From assembly GCF_003696365.1 (NCBI RefSeq), contig NZ_RFFM01000002.1:372001-436000 (forward strand): DNA of 64,000 nucleotides. The letters are read 5' to 3'. The position numbers and the translations under genes were made by a program. The stretch is from Stutzerimonas zhaodongensis. GTDB lineage: Bacteria; Pseudomonadota; Gammaproteobacteria; Pseudomonadales; Pseudomonadaceae. The notes beneath the pieces were generated by a model. That model worked only from the letters and a program-made list of their open reading frames with translations. It was not told the DNA's origin and searched no databases. Each line of letters begins with the position of its first letter. Position 1 is the first letter of the stretch. Of this stretch, positions 30,555 through 39,519 are shown piece after piece.

Positions 30555-31388
30555 TCACTGGATGCGGTAGTGAAAGGTGTTCTTGACCTCGGGAACGGTC
30601 ACGGCGCGACCGTCGACAATCCGAGGTTGGTAGCGAAAGCTCTTAGCAGCCGTAAGTGACGGTCGGATAAACAGCGGATGGCAGTCTTCCAGCGCTTTCG
30701 GGTTTTCGATCCGCCCCTGAGGGTTGACCGAATAAGTGACGGTGCAGGTGCCCTCGATGCCCTTGTCGAGCGCACGCGAGGGGTAGTCGGGTGCGTCCTT
30801 GGCGATGGGCAGGTACTGACGGCTGGCTGCGGCTGCCTGGCGAGCCCGCTCTGCAGCGGCCGATGCCTCTGCACGCGCCGCCTGTTGGCGCTGTTGCTCC
30901 TCACGGGCCAGCAGCTCGCGACGTTCGGCCTCATGCTGCTGACGCTCAACCTCCAGCCGATCCTGCCGTTCGCGCTCCAGCTGCTCTTTGCGCTGTTGCT
31001 CATTGATGCGTTGCTGCTCCCTGATGCGCGCCTCTTCTGCCAACCTTTCCTGCTCGGCGCGCTTGTACGCTACCTCTGCCTGTTCCAGGCGCTGCTGTTC
31101 GATCTGCGGATCGACCTGCGGTTCCTCAATAGATTTATCGATCAGCGGAGCCGGTTCCGGTGCCCGTTCGGGCTCTTCGACTGGGTTGGGAGCTGGCAGG
31201 CTGATCAGCTGGGTCTTGAGCACCTGCGTCTGACTCGGGGCGCTCAGCTGCGGCGTCCAGCCGTGCAGTAACAGACCGAGCACCCCCGCGTGCAGCGCGA
31301 GGGTTACCACCGCCGCACCGGCGTGGCTGCGCCACTGCGCAGGCGCAACCGGGAAGCCCGCCGGTAGCGTCATGGTCAGGCTACTCAT
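30555..31388 (-). CDS. tonB: TonB-type energy transducer with TolA-like coiled coil
   Basis: This 277-residue protein has one N-terminal membrane helix (about residues 24-43, AAVVTLALHAGVLGLLLHGW) and a Pro/Glu region. A long Glu/Arg/Gln coiled coil (about 90-180, REQQRINEQQRKEQLE) resembles TolA. The C-terminal TonB fold contains PDYPSRALDKGIEGTCTVTYSV and RYQPRIVDGRAV. It overlaps exbD by 4 bp. It presumably energises the receptor at the far end of this cluster. Unusually for TonB, the spacer is charged coil, not Pro-rich. Confidence 0.88.
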   Translation of the reverse strand: MSSLTMTLPAGFPVAPAQWRSHAGAAVVTLALHAGVLGLLLHGWTPQLSAPSQTQVLKTQLISLPAPNPVEEPERAPEPAPLIDKSIEEPQVDPQIEQQRLEQAEVAYKRAEQERLAEEARIREQQRINEQQRKEQLERERQDRLEVERQQHEAERRELLAREEQQRQQAARAEASAAAERARQAAAASRQYLPIAKDAPDYPSRALDKGIEGTCTVTYSVNPQGRIENPKALEDCHPLFIRPSLTAAKSFRYQPRIVDGRAVTVPEVKNTFHYRIQ

Positions 31389-31846
31389 GGCTCAGACTGC
31401 CCAGGCGGCGCCTCGGTGATCAGACCAAGATTCACCACTCCGCCACGCTGCAGTTCGGCGATCCCCGCGACCACGCGCCCATAATCGGCAGCATCATCGG
31501 CGCGTACGTAGACTTGGGTATCGCCCCGCTCGGCGATGATCGCCGCGACCTTCTCGCGCATGTCATCGAGGTCGATGGCACTGTCGGTCTGATCCTCTGC
31601 ATTCAGCTCGCTGCCCAGGTGCCAGTAAAAGCCCCCGTCAGCCTTTACCGAGAGGGTCAGGATCTGCCGTTCGTTCTCCATGGGCAGCGCCTCGGCGGCG
31701 ACCTTGGGCAATTCGATCTTCACGCCCTGCACCAGCATCGGCGCAGTCACCATGAAAATCACCAGCAACACCAGCATCACATCGATGTAAGGCACCACAT
31801 TCATTTCGGCTTTGGGGCCGTGTTTACGCTGCGGTTTGACCAGCAT
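31385..31846 (-). CDS. exbD: ExbD/TolR-family biopolymer transport protein
   Basis: This 153-residue protein has one membrane helix (VVPYIDVMLVLLVIFMVTAPM) with the essential Asp in YIDVMLVLL, which conducts protons with ExbB. The periplasmic domain includes VYVRADDAADYGRVVAGIAELQRGGVVNLGLITE, typical of the family. It lies between exbB (12 bp upstream) and tonB (4-bp overlap). Confidence 0.93.
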   Translation of the reverse strand: MLVKPQRKHGPKAEMNVVPYIDVMLVLLVIFMVTAPMLVQGVKIELPKVAAEALPMENERQILTLSVKADGGFYWHLGSELNAEDQTDSAIDLDDMREKVAAIIAERGDTQVYVRADDAADYGRVVAGIAELQRGGVVNLGLITEAPPGQSEP

Positions 31847-31858
31847 GGCGAAGCTCCT

Positions 31859-32566
31859 TCAGGCGGCCGCGGCGACGCTGGGCGATCCGGCATGGAGGCG
31901 CCGATGCAGGCGCGCCTGCAGCTCGTTGGCGAAGCTGTAGTAGCGCGCGCTCAGGGTCTGGCCACGGGCGGAAAACCGGTTGTAGGCCATCACGGCGGGA
32001 ATGGCCGCGAACAGGCCGATGGCCGTGGCGATCAGCGCTTCGGCAATGCCCGGAGCAACGGTTGAAAGCGTCGCCTGCTGAACCATGGACAGACCAAGGA
32101 AGGAATTCATGATCCCCCACACCGTGCCGAACAGGCCGATATAAGGGCTGACCGAACCGACCGTGGCGAGGAACTGCAAACCGCCTTCCAAGCGCTCTTC
32201 CTGCTCGGATATCGCGACATACAGGCTGCGCTCCACCCCATCGATCACCGCATCCGGAGCAATGCCCGGCTGGCGCTGCAGCTGGCTGAATTCCTGAAAG
32301 CCCGCGTGAAAGATGTGCTGCAGTGCCGCCTCTCGGGGCAGCGCCTGATCACCGCCTTCACGATACAACTGCGTCAGCTCTGCACCGCTGCGAAAGCGCT
32401 GCAGAAACCCTCTCACCAGGCGCTCATTGCGGCGCAAGGACACGCCACGCTGAATGATGATGTACCAGCTGGCGATCGAAGCCAGCACCAGAATCACCAT
32501 CACAAGTTGCACCACCACACTGGCTTCGCTGATCAGACCCCAGACCGACATGTGTTCACTTTGCAT
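31859..32566 (-). CDS. exbB: ExbB/TolQ-family proton channel protein
   Basis: This 235-residue inner-membrane protein has three membrane segments. The first is near residues 15-37. The conserved GLQFLATVGSVSPYIGLFGTVWGIM and PGIAEALIATAIGLFAAIPAVMAYN hold TM2 and TM3 of the ExbB/TolQ pore. The sequence leans to the TolQ side. The true tolQRAB are expected near pal, outside the window, so this set is a second, dedicated motor for the adjacent receptor. Confidence 0.93.
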   Translation of the reverse strand: MQSEHMSVWGLISEASVVVQLVMVILVLASIASWYIIIQRGVSLRRNERLVRGFLQRFRSGAELTQLYREGGDQALPREAALQHIFHAGFQEFSQLQRQPGIAPDAVIDGVERSLYVAISEQEERLEGGLQFLATVGSVSPYIGLFGTVWGIMNSFLGLSMVQQATLSTVAPGIAEALIATAIGLFAAIPAVMAYNRFSARGQTLSARYYSFANELQARLHRRLHAGSPSVAAAA

Positions 32567-32659
32567 CAGTATTTCCTCTGGCCGTTCCGTGAGAAGGCAC
32601 TCGTTGATTAGGTTCAGGCAACGCCACGGGCGTCACCTGACGCGCCCATGCGACCGAGG

Positions 32660-34591
32660 TCAGTCCAGCCCCAGCGCGTCGGCAACCGCTGCCCATGGCA
32701 GATACTTGTAGTTCTGAGCGCCTTCGGGCATGCGCTTGCGACCGTCCTGTACCACCACCATGCCGCGGCTCCAGATACCGCCGAGGTTGGCCGAAGTGAC
32801 CTCCAGCCCATCGGTTTCCGATGCGCCATCGATACCGAACTCGGCATTCAAACCGACGCGAAAGGCGCCGCGAACGGCATAGGGCGCCGTGGCATCGAGC
32901 ACCAGATAGCTGTCGTTGCCCTGACTCGAGATCACCAGGTAATCGGCCTTCTCACCCTGATAGAGCGCCAGCCCCTCGACATCGTCATGCAACGGGCCGC
33001 CGACACCGATGACCTTTTCCAGCTTCGCCGGCGCATCGCCGCGGGCATCAAGTGTCCAGACCGCTTCGTCTTCCTCGCCGACAAAGAGCCGTTGCGCCCG
33101 GTCATCGGCCACGCAGCCCTCGGGTTGGCTGCCGACCTTGAACTGCCGTACCAGCTCGCCGCGCGGCGAGCCGCCTGTTCCGTCAAGGCGGTACTGCAGA
33201 AAGGTACCGTCCTTGTCGTTGGTGATTGCGTGGATAGCGCCCTCGCGGTCCTTGAACATGCACAGTCCATAGATATCGGTGATCGGCGTGGCGATCTGGC
33301 CGATGTCACTCAGCTGGCCGCTCGCTGGATCGATGGCGAACAGATGCAGGCTGTTGTGATCGCGATTGCTGGCCACGGCAAGGTCAACCCGCTTGCCGCC
33401 GAGAACAAAGCCGGTGCGCACGTCCACATTGTTCAATCGCCCGACGGACAGGTACTGGAGCTGCTTGCCGGAGAGGTCGTACACGCCGAGCCCGCCCTTC
33501 TTGTCGGTGCCCAGCACACGGCTTCGGGCGCGGTCGCTGGCGTTGACCCAGATCGCCGGGTCATCGGCAGCATCCCCCAGGTGCGGCACCGGATCGGTCT
33601 GGACCTGAGCCGGCAGCATCGGAATGACAGGCGTCGCGGTGGGCGCTGGAGGCTGCCAATCCAGACGAGCCGAGTGGGCGCCACGCTCATCGGTCAGCAG
33701 CAATTCGAGGCCTCGCTCGGTCAATCGAGCGCTGATCTGCTCGGGCTCATCAAAGCCTTCGAGCGGTATTACCGAATGGCTACGCCAGGTGTCGGCGTCT
33801 TGCCCATAGAGGTGCAGCGCGCCAGCTTCCGGGTCCAACGCCAGCAATCCGCCCGGCACCAGTGCCATGCCGGCAGCGGCTTCGGCGATCCCACCGAAGG
33901 GCTGAACGATGTCTACGGGTTGGCGGACGAGTGGTGCTTCGGCAGCCGCCGCGTAATGCCAAAGGCCCACGCCTTCTTCGTTGACGATCAGCTCGCCGGT
34001 TTGATCCTCCACCTGGCAGTAGCCGCTTTCCGGCGGCAGGCTCAGCCCGCGTACGCGCTGGGGAGTTGCGAGTGGGCGCATGTCCGAGGCGACCAGCCAT
34101 TGCTCGCCGATACCTTCTTCACCGACCAGAAAGAGGAAGCTGTTACGCGCCGCGTCGCGGTACAGGCACAGGCCTTCGATAGCGAAACTTGTCCGCGGGA
34201 TATACAGCGGTTGGCTCCAGCGATGCTGGCTGTCGATACCTAGCAACATGGCCTGCTGGCGCTTGGAGTCGAGGGTGGCGATCAGCATGCCTTGCGCACC
34301 GATACGATGATCCAGCCCTTCGAAGCGGCCTTTGAAATCGCCGATCACCGCGCCTTGGACGTCGAGGATTTGCAAGCCCCGCGAATCCGGCCTGACGACC
34401 AGTTGCGAAGCATCCCGCCAGAATCCTGTTTCTGAAATCAGTTGTGCGCTCTCTGCCTCCAGCGGAGTTGTAGCCTTGATGCTCAGGCTCGGTGCAGCCT
34501 GGTTGCCAGGCTCGATGTCTGCACCGGACTGACAGGCCGCGAGCGCAATGCAGAGGCTGAGCAGCATGGGTTTATGCAATGTCATGTACAT
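32660..34591 (-). CDS. Beta-propeller phytase, lipoprotein, two-domain
   Basis: This 643-residue protein has a lipoprotein signal (LSLCIALAAC, Cys20), so it is anchored in the envelope. The second half (from about residue 320) is a standard beta-propeller phytase: DAADDPAIWVNASDRARSRVLGTDKK, GLGVYDLSGKQLQYLSVGRLNNVDV, SEFGIDGASETDGLEVT-like and FVGEEDEAVW. The first half looks like a second, degenerate propeller. Dual-domain phytases of this kind exist, the incomplete domain aiding catalysis on inositol phosphates. The ATG at 34591 follows GGAAAA. It lies between a TonB-dependent receptor and exbB, which makes phytate use the likely role. Confidence 0.9.
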   Translation of the reverse strand: MYMTLHKPMLLSLCIALAACQSGADIEPGNQAAPSLSIKATTPLEAESAQLISETGFWRDASQLVVRPDSRGLQILDVQGAVIGDFKGRFEGLDHRIGAQGMLIATLDSKRQQAMLLGIDSQHRWSQPLYIPRTSFAIEGLCLYRDAARNSFLFLVGEEGIGEQWLVASDMRPLATPQRVRGLSLPPESGYCQVEDQTGELIVNEEGVGLWHYAAAAEAPLVRQPVDIVQPFGGIAEAAAGMALVPGGLLALDPEAGALHLYGQDADTWRSHSVIPLEGFDEPEQISARLTERGLELLLTDERGAHSARLDWQPPAPTATPVIPMLPAQVQTDPVPHLGDAADDPAIWVNASDRARSRVLGTDKKGGLGVYDLSGKQLQYLSVGRLNNVDVRTGFVLGGKRVDLAVASNRDHNSLHLFAIDPASGQLSDIGQIATPITDIYGLCMFKDREGAIHAITNDKDGTFLQYRLDGTGGSPRGELVRQFKVGSQPEGCVADDRAQRLFVGEEDEAVWTLDARGDAPAKLEKVIGVGGPLHDDVEGLALYQGEKADYLVISSQGNDSYLVLDATAPYAVRGAFRVGLNAEFGIDGASETDGLEVTSANLGGIWSRGMVVVQDGRKRMPEGAQNYKYLPWAAVADALGLD

Positions 34592-34677
34592 GGTTTTTCC
34601 AATCAGCAGCCGCGGGCCGCCACCGCTCTGAAAAGGGGAACAGAGCAGAGGCGAGGCGGCAAAAAAGTCGAAGTTGG

Positions 34678-37158
34678 TCAGAAGTGCGTCAGGGTCAGGC
34701 CGAGCTTGTAGGTCGGGCCGTATTCCTCGTACTGGGCGTTGTAGTTCTTGCGCCCGGTGTAGACGAAGTAAGACTCGTCCGTGAGGTTCAGCGCCTCGAG
34801 GGTCACCTGCAGGTTCGGCGTGATGAAGTAACCTGCCTTGAAGTCCACGAACAGCTGATCGTCTGCGTAGAGGTCGTGGGCTGCGTCATCGATACCGGCC
34901 ACTTCCGCGAGGTACTCGGATTTGTAGTTGGCGGCCAGACGCATGTTGAACACTTCGTTCTCCCAGCCGACCATCAAATTACCGACGGTATCGGAGTGGT
35001 TCGGCAGATCGATGCTACGCCGGCTGCCCTGCCCTTCGATGTCGGCATCGGACTTGCTGAAGGTCGCGTTGGCGCCCAGCAGCACGCCGTTCCAGGGCGC
35101 AGGTAGCCAATCGAGCTTCTGCGAATAGGACAACTCGACACCATAGAGCTTGGCACTGCTGCCGTTCTCGAAGCTCAGCGCTTCATCGAACCCGGTCCAT
35201 TGGCCAGTGCCGGCCAGGTCGGTGTTGTAGATGAAGTTGTCGATGTCCTTGTAGAAGAGGTAAGCCGACACGGCGCCCGCACGGCCCATGTAGTGCTCGA
35301 TGCCAAGGTCGTAGTTGGTCGACTCGAGCGGCTTGAGCTCCGGATTGCCGAACTCCGCGTCGTCCCCATCGATGACGAAGCCGGGCGCCAGCTGCTCGAA
35401 CGTCGGGCGCACTACGGTATTGGTCCAGGCGGCACGGATATAGGTATCGGGCGTCAGCTCATAGCGAGCGTGCAGACCCGGCAGCCAATGGTCGTAACGG
35501 TTGTCGCTGGACACGGCCTCGAACTCACCTTCGCGCAAGCCGGTGCCCTTGGCGCTGAACTCGGTGCCCTCGTAGCGCAAGCCGGCGATGATGCGCCACT
35601 TGTCCAGATCCACGGTATTCATGAAGTAGGCCGCGTTAATGTCTTCACTCATGTCGAAGTCACCGATGCGCGACTCTTCTTCGTCGAAGAACTCGCTCGC
35701 GTCGAGGCCACCAATCAGGCCCTTCAGACCGCTGGCGCTGATTCCCGAGCCGAAGCGGCCCAGCGCGTAGTCCACATTGCCGCTCTGAAAGTCAGCCAGT
35801 GTCAGGTCGTCGAAATCATCGTAGGCCCAGGTCTCCACGTCGTTGGTCTTGTCGCGCCGGCTGAGTTTGCCCCCGAACTTGAACTGCGAGGCGTAGCCCT
35901 GGAGGTCGTAATCACGAGCCAGATCCAGACGGATGTTCTTTTCCTTGTCGCGAGCGTCGCTCTTCTCCCACTCGATCTCGTCGAGCTCGAAGCTGGCCGG
36001 ATCGTAAAAAGACGGATCGACTGTCAGTCGCGGTTTGCTAGTGCTCGAGAAACCGACATCAGCGAAGTCACCCTCGAACGTCGCGCTGGAAATGCCGCCC
36101 GGGTTGCGCTCGCGGGCCTCGCTGTAGCCAACCTGACCGCTGAGGGTCCATAGGCCCATCATGCGTTCGCCACCGAACACGTAGGACTGGATGGTCTGGG
36201 TTTCCTCGCGGGACTTCAGCTCACGCCAGCCCTCGGCATCGCCCAGCTCGCCGGCCCGTTGCGCATCTTCGAACTCGACACCGGCGGCATTGCGGGTCTC
36301 GGTGTCCTTGAAACGGCTGTACAGCGTGCGCAGGTAATAGCTGCTGAGCTCGTCCGGCTGGTAATCGAAGTTAAGGCCGAACCCGGTCCGCTCGCGTGTG
36401 ATCTCGTAGTCGCGCTGCTCGAACTCTTCCAGCCGGGCGCCATCTTCGAAATCCCAGGCCCCGCCGGTTTCCACGTTATCCGAGCCAAAGTCGCGATCCT
36501 GCCAGCTCAGTGCTGCGGCCACTCCGAAGTTGTCGACGCCATCGCCCAGGCTGAAGCGGTTGCTGATGGCACCGGAAAACTTCGGGCTGGTCTTGCCGAC
36601 GTTCTCGTCGTAGCTGGCTTCGGTGCTCAGGCTGTAGAACAGTCCATCGTGGTCGAAAGCCGAGAGGCTCTCCACCTCAATGGTGCCGCCCAGAGAATTG
36701 GCATCCATGTCCGGCGTGAGGGTCTTGACCACCGAGAGCGACTGCACCAGTTCCGAAGGCAGCACGTCCAGTGCTACCGCACGGCGGCCACTCTCCGGCG
36801 AGGGCACGAGGGTGCCATTGATGGTGACGCTGTTCAGGTCCGGCGCGATGCCGCGCACGCTGACGAAGCGGCCCTCACCCTGATCGCGCTCGACGGACAG
36901 GCCGGGGATGCGCTGTAAAGCTTCCGCAGCGTTGTCGTCGGGGAGCTGGCCGATGCCATCGGCATGGACGACGCTTTTCACGCTGTCGGAGCTGCGCTGT
37001 TCCCTCAATGCTTCGTCGATGCTGACGGCCTGGCCGATCACTTCGACGTGCTCCATGACAAGCGGCTCCTCGGCCCAGGCCGAACCGGCGCTGACAGCCA
37101 GGGCCAGCAGGCTGATACGGAACCCTGCATGACGGATGCCGCTGCGGTATGTGCTCAT
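34678..37158 (-). CDS. TonB-dependent outer-membrane receptor linked to phytase
   Basis: This 826-residue receptor has a signal peptide (ALAVSAGSAWA) followed by the TonB-box-like MEHVEVIGQAV. The plug domain has QLPDDNAAEALQRIPGLSVERDQGEGRFVSVRGI, and the barrel ends in the aromatic LGLTLTHF. DNxAEALQRIPGVSI-type plugs belong to the receptor group common with sugar and phytate loci. The ATG at 37158 is preferred because GGGGGA lies 6 bases upstream; a TTG at 37164 is less likely. It is the first gene of the cluster and presumably brings phytate or another organophosphate into the periplasm. A candidate Pho box sits 61 bp upstream. Confidence 0.92.
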   Translation of the reverse strand: MSTYRSGIRHAGFRISLLALAVSAGSAWAEEPLVMEHVEVIGQAVSIDEALREQRSSDSVKSVVHADGIGQLPDDNAAEALQRIPGLSVERDQGEGRFVSVRGIAPDLNSVTINGTLVPSPESGRRAVALDVLPSELVQSLSVVKTLTPDMDANSLGGTIEVESLSAFDHDGLFYSLSTEASYDENVGKTSPKFSGAISNRFSLGDGVDNFGVAAALSWQDRDFGSDNVETGGAWDFEDGARLEEFEQRDYEITRERTGFGLNFDYQPDELSSYYLRTLYSRFKDTETRNAAGVEFEDAQRAGELGDAEGWRELKSREETQTIQSYVFGGERMMGLWTLSGQVGYSEARERNPGGISSATFEGDFADVGFSSTSKPRLTVDPSFYDPASFELDEIEWEKSDARDKEKNIRLDLARDYDLQGYASQFKFGGKLSRRDKTNDVETWAYDDFDDLTLADFQSGNVDYALGRFGSGISASGLKGLIGGLDASEFFDEEESRIGDFDMSEDINAAYFMNTVDLDKWRIIAGLRYEGTEFSAKGTGLREGEFEAVSSDNRYDHWLPGLHARYELTPDTYIRAAWTNTVVRPTFEQLAPGFVIDGDDAEFGNPELKPLESTNYDLGIEHYMGRAGAVSAYLFYKDIDNFIYNTDLAGTGQWTGFDEALSFENGSSAKLYGVELSYSQKLDWLPAPWNGVLLGANATFSKSDADIEGQGSRRSIDLPNHSDTVGNLMVGWENEVFNMRLAANYKSEYLAEVAGIDDAAHDLYADDQLFVDFKAGYFITPNLQVTLEALNLTDESYFVYTGRKNYNAQYEEYGPTYKLGLTLTHF

Positions 37159-37224
37159 GAACAATCCCCCGAACGCTGATTACCGGGTCCATCCCGGAAC
37201 TGGAGCGGACGGTAGGGTCGGGAT

Positions 37225-37242
37225 ATGGCGGTTCTGTGACAG
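37225..37242 (-). promoter_or_regulatory. Candidate Pho box upstream of the receptor-phytase cluster
   Basis: On the minus strand the site reads CTGTCAC-AGAA-CCGCCAT. It is two 7-base repeats 4 bases apart, against the Pho box unit CTGTCAT. The first matches 6 of 7 and the second 5 of 7. It ends about 60 bp before the receptor ATG. PhoB control would fit the phytase and PhoX content. The second half-site is weak. Confidence 0.4.
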
Positions 37243-37573
37243 GGGTTGGTGCCAGGGCGCTTGATGGCGGTTATTGGGATGGTTTTGGGTGGGGATTGAG
37301 CTGATATGACCTGTTTTGATGGGCTGCGGGGTGAGGCATGTCTGGAGTAGCGGTTCGTGCCGCTGCCCGTTGCCGCGTGGTCCGGGACGCTGGTTTCGCC
37401 CAGCAGGGCGAAACCAAGCCTTCAATCAACTCCTCGATCCCGCCCCACACACAAAACTCGAACGACCCCCTAAAAACCTCTGAGCCAATTCAACCCCCAC
37501 CCCATTCATCCAACCGTCACATCCATCTGTTTCCGTGCCCTCACGCACTGGCACGCCTCGCCACGGAGACCCG
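37243..37573. other. Rest of the 415-bp divergent gap before the GGDEF gene
   Basis: Apart from the Pho box candidate, the gap between the receptor gene and the GGDEF gene shows C/A-rich stretches (about 37440-37530) but no clear gene, operator or terminator. The GGDEF ribosome site GGAG lies at its right end. Confidence 0.4.
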
Positions 37574-38488
37574 ATGAAATCCCTGCTGAAACTCCACACC
37601 CTGACCCTGCTCGGTCTCGCCTTCGCGGCCAACGCCGGTCTGCAGATCTACCTCGCAACAGGTGAAATCAAAACCTGGGCCGAGATCAACTGGATGGACG
37701 TCGCCGGCGAAGGCGGCTCGGCCGTGCTGTCCCTCGTCTGGTTGATCATGCTGCTGCACAGCCGCCCGGCAGGTCGGGTAACGCGGCTGCTCGCGTTGGG
37801 TCTTAGCTGCGTGTTCTTTTCCTGGTGGATGGACACGCTGGATGAATTCATTCACCTGCCGGAGCAGGCCATCTGGGACAACTGGCTGGAGACTGCGCCG
37901 ATGCCCATCGGCCTATTGCTGTTGACGCTCGGCATCTATCACCTGAACCAGGAACAGCGCGCCATCAGCCAACAGATGAGTAAGCGCGAAAAACTGTTCC
38001 GCGAGCACCGCCTGTTTGACAAGCTAACGCCACTCGGCGCCGCCGAATACCTCAGGCAACAACTGCAGCGAGCCCTCGCGCAAGCCCATGAACAGGCGCA
38101 GCCGCTGTCGCTTGTGGTGGTGGATATAGACGATTTCAACGCCATCAACCAGCGCTATGGCCAGGCCGAGGGCGACGCTGTGTTGCAGGCGATGGCGCAA
38201 TTGCTGCTGCTCAATCTGCGCCGCCAGGACCTCCTGTGCCGGCTGGCCGGAGACCGTTTCGTGGCAGTGCTGCCCAATACCGGGGAAGCCCAGGCGCGCC
38301 TTATCGCGGGTGAACTGCAACAGGCCGTCACCAGCCTCGCGCACAGGACCGAGCAGCAAGGCGAACGGCTGTATATCCATGCCAGCACCGCTGCAGTCAT
38401 GGCCATCGACGAGAACGCCGAACAATTGCTTAAACGTCTGAACCTCTGCCTGGCGAAAGCCAAGCAACGTCTACCGCGCTGCGCCTGA
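37574..38488 (+). CDS. Membrane GGDEF-domain protein with degenerate active site
   Basis: This 304-residue protein has about four N-terminal membrane segments (residues 8-125) and a GGDEF domain (VVDIDDFNAINQRYGQAEGDAVL). The catalytic GG(D/E)EF motif reads A225-G226-D227-R228-F229. The Arg in place of the metal-binding acidic residue suggests it does not make cyclic-di-GMP and may instead act as a receptor or regulator. The ATG at 37574 follows GGAG. It ends 2 bp before an AraC-type regulator gene and likely shares its transcript. Confidence 0.88.
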   Translation: MKSLLKLHTLTLLGLAFAANAGLQIYLATGEIKTWAEINWMDVAGEGGSAVLSLVWLIMLLHSRPAGRVTRLLALGLSCVFFSWWMDTLDEFIHLPEQAIWDNWLETAPMPIGLLLLTLGIYHLNQEQRAISQQMSKREKLFREHRLFDKLTPLGAAEYLRQQLQRALAQAHEQAQPLSLVVVDIDDFNAINQRYGQAEGDAVLQAMAQLLLLNLRRQDLLCRLAGDRFVAVLPNTGEAQARLIAGELQQAVTSLAHRTEQQGERLYIHASTAAVMAIDENAEQLLKRLNLCLAKAKQRLPRCA

Positions 38489-38490
38489 TT

Positions 38491-39519
38491 ATGACCATGC
38501 CCCTCGGCTACGAATGCGATACCCGCTTCATCGCAGCGCACCATCAGCCAGCCGTGCTGATTGACCTGGCGCTATCGCGCGGAATCGACAGCCACCAGTT
38601 GCTTCGGGGCAGCGGTCTGTTCTACGAGGACGTGACCAGCGGCGAGGCGCGTATCAGCCCCGATCAATTCCGGATGTTGATCAGCAACGCACAACGCCTG
38701 TTGGCTGCGGATGACAGCAGCTTTCTGTTCGGCCAGCGGTTGCTGCCGGGCCATTATGGCGAAGTCAGTCATGCCCTGACCCACTCAGCTTCACTGCAGC
38801 AGGCACTTGAGCAGTTGCGGCAATTCCGCGCCCTGCTCTGCCCATTGCTGACGCCGCGCATGTTGCATGACGAAAAGCAGCTGCACCTGTTCTGGACAGA
38901 CAGCTGTGGTACCGGGGAGCAGCAACGGTTCATCACCGAAGCCTGCCTGACTGCAGTGTTTGCCCTGACGCGGCGGTTGTCGGGTACGCGCTTGCCCTGG
39001 CGTTTTCACCTCGCCTATGCGCAGCCGCGGCATATAGAGCAGTACTGGGTGCATCTGGGCGAAGAACTGGCGTTCGATAGCCAGATGACGATGATGAGCC
39101 TGCCCATGGAATACCTGCACCAGCCATGGCCAAACGCTTCGGCGACTGCTGGACGCGTCGCGTTGCAGGCAAGTCAGGCTCAGCTTGAAAAGCTCGGATG
39201 GTCAGGCAGCTTCATCGATCAGCTGTACGATCACCTGCACGCCAACATTCGTTCGCCGCTTAACCTGGAGCGCGTCGCCCAGGCCTTCGACATGAGCCCG
39301 GCATCGCTTAAACGTAAATTGCACAAACATGGCACCGGCTTTCAGGAGCAGCTCGATCTGGCGCGCAAGCATGTGGCGCTTTACCTCTACCAGATGAAGG
39401 GCTACAGCAACGAAGAAGTCGCGAACTATCTGTGCTTCAACGACACCACTAACTTCCGCCGCTCGTTCAAGCGCTGGACCGGGCTCGCGCCCAGCGGCTT
39501 GCGCCAGCTGTTCGACTAG
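38491..39519 (+). CDS. AraC-family transcriptional regulator
   Basis: This 342-residue regulator has an N-terminal arabinose-binding-type (OruR/ArgR-like) domain and a C-terminal double helix-turn-helix. Visible parts are PLNLERVAQAFDMSPASLKRKLHKHGTGF and SNEEVANYLCFNDTTNFRRSFKRWTGLAPS, the typical AraC end. It starts 2 bp after the degenerate GGDEF gene, so the two are probably co-expressed. Target genes are unknown. The convergent lldP-ldhA operon is a neighbour but not necessarily a target. Confidence 0.92.
   Translation: MTMPLGYECDTRFIAAHHQPAVLIDLALSRGIDSHQLLRGSGLFYEDVTSGEARISPDQFRMLISNAQRLLAADDSSFLFGQRLLPGHYGEVSHALTHSASLQQALEQLRQFRALLCPLLTPRMLHDEKQLHLFWTDSCGTGEQQRFITEACLTAVFALTRRLSGTRLPWRFHLAYAQPRHIEQYWVHLGEELAFDSQMTMMSLPMEYLHQPWPNASATAGRVALQASQAQLEKLGWSGSFIDQLYDHLHANIRSPLNLERVAQAFDMSPASLKRKLHKHGTGFQEQLDLARKHVALYLYQMKGYSNEEVANYLCFNDTTNFRRSFKRWTGLAPSGLRQLFD

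Noticed and set aside
32648..34243. Plus-strand frame of 531 codons opposite the phytase gene
   Set aside because: It mirrors the phytase gene; the minus-strand product has clear lipoprotein and propeller motifs.
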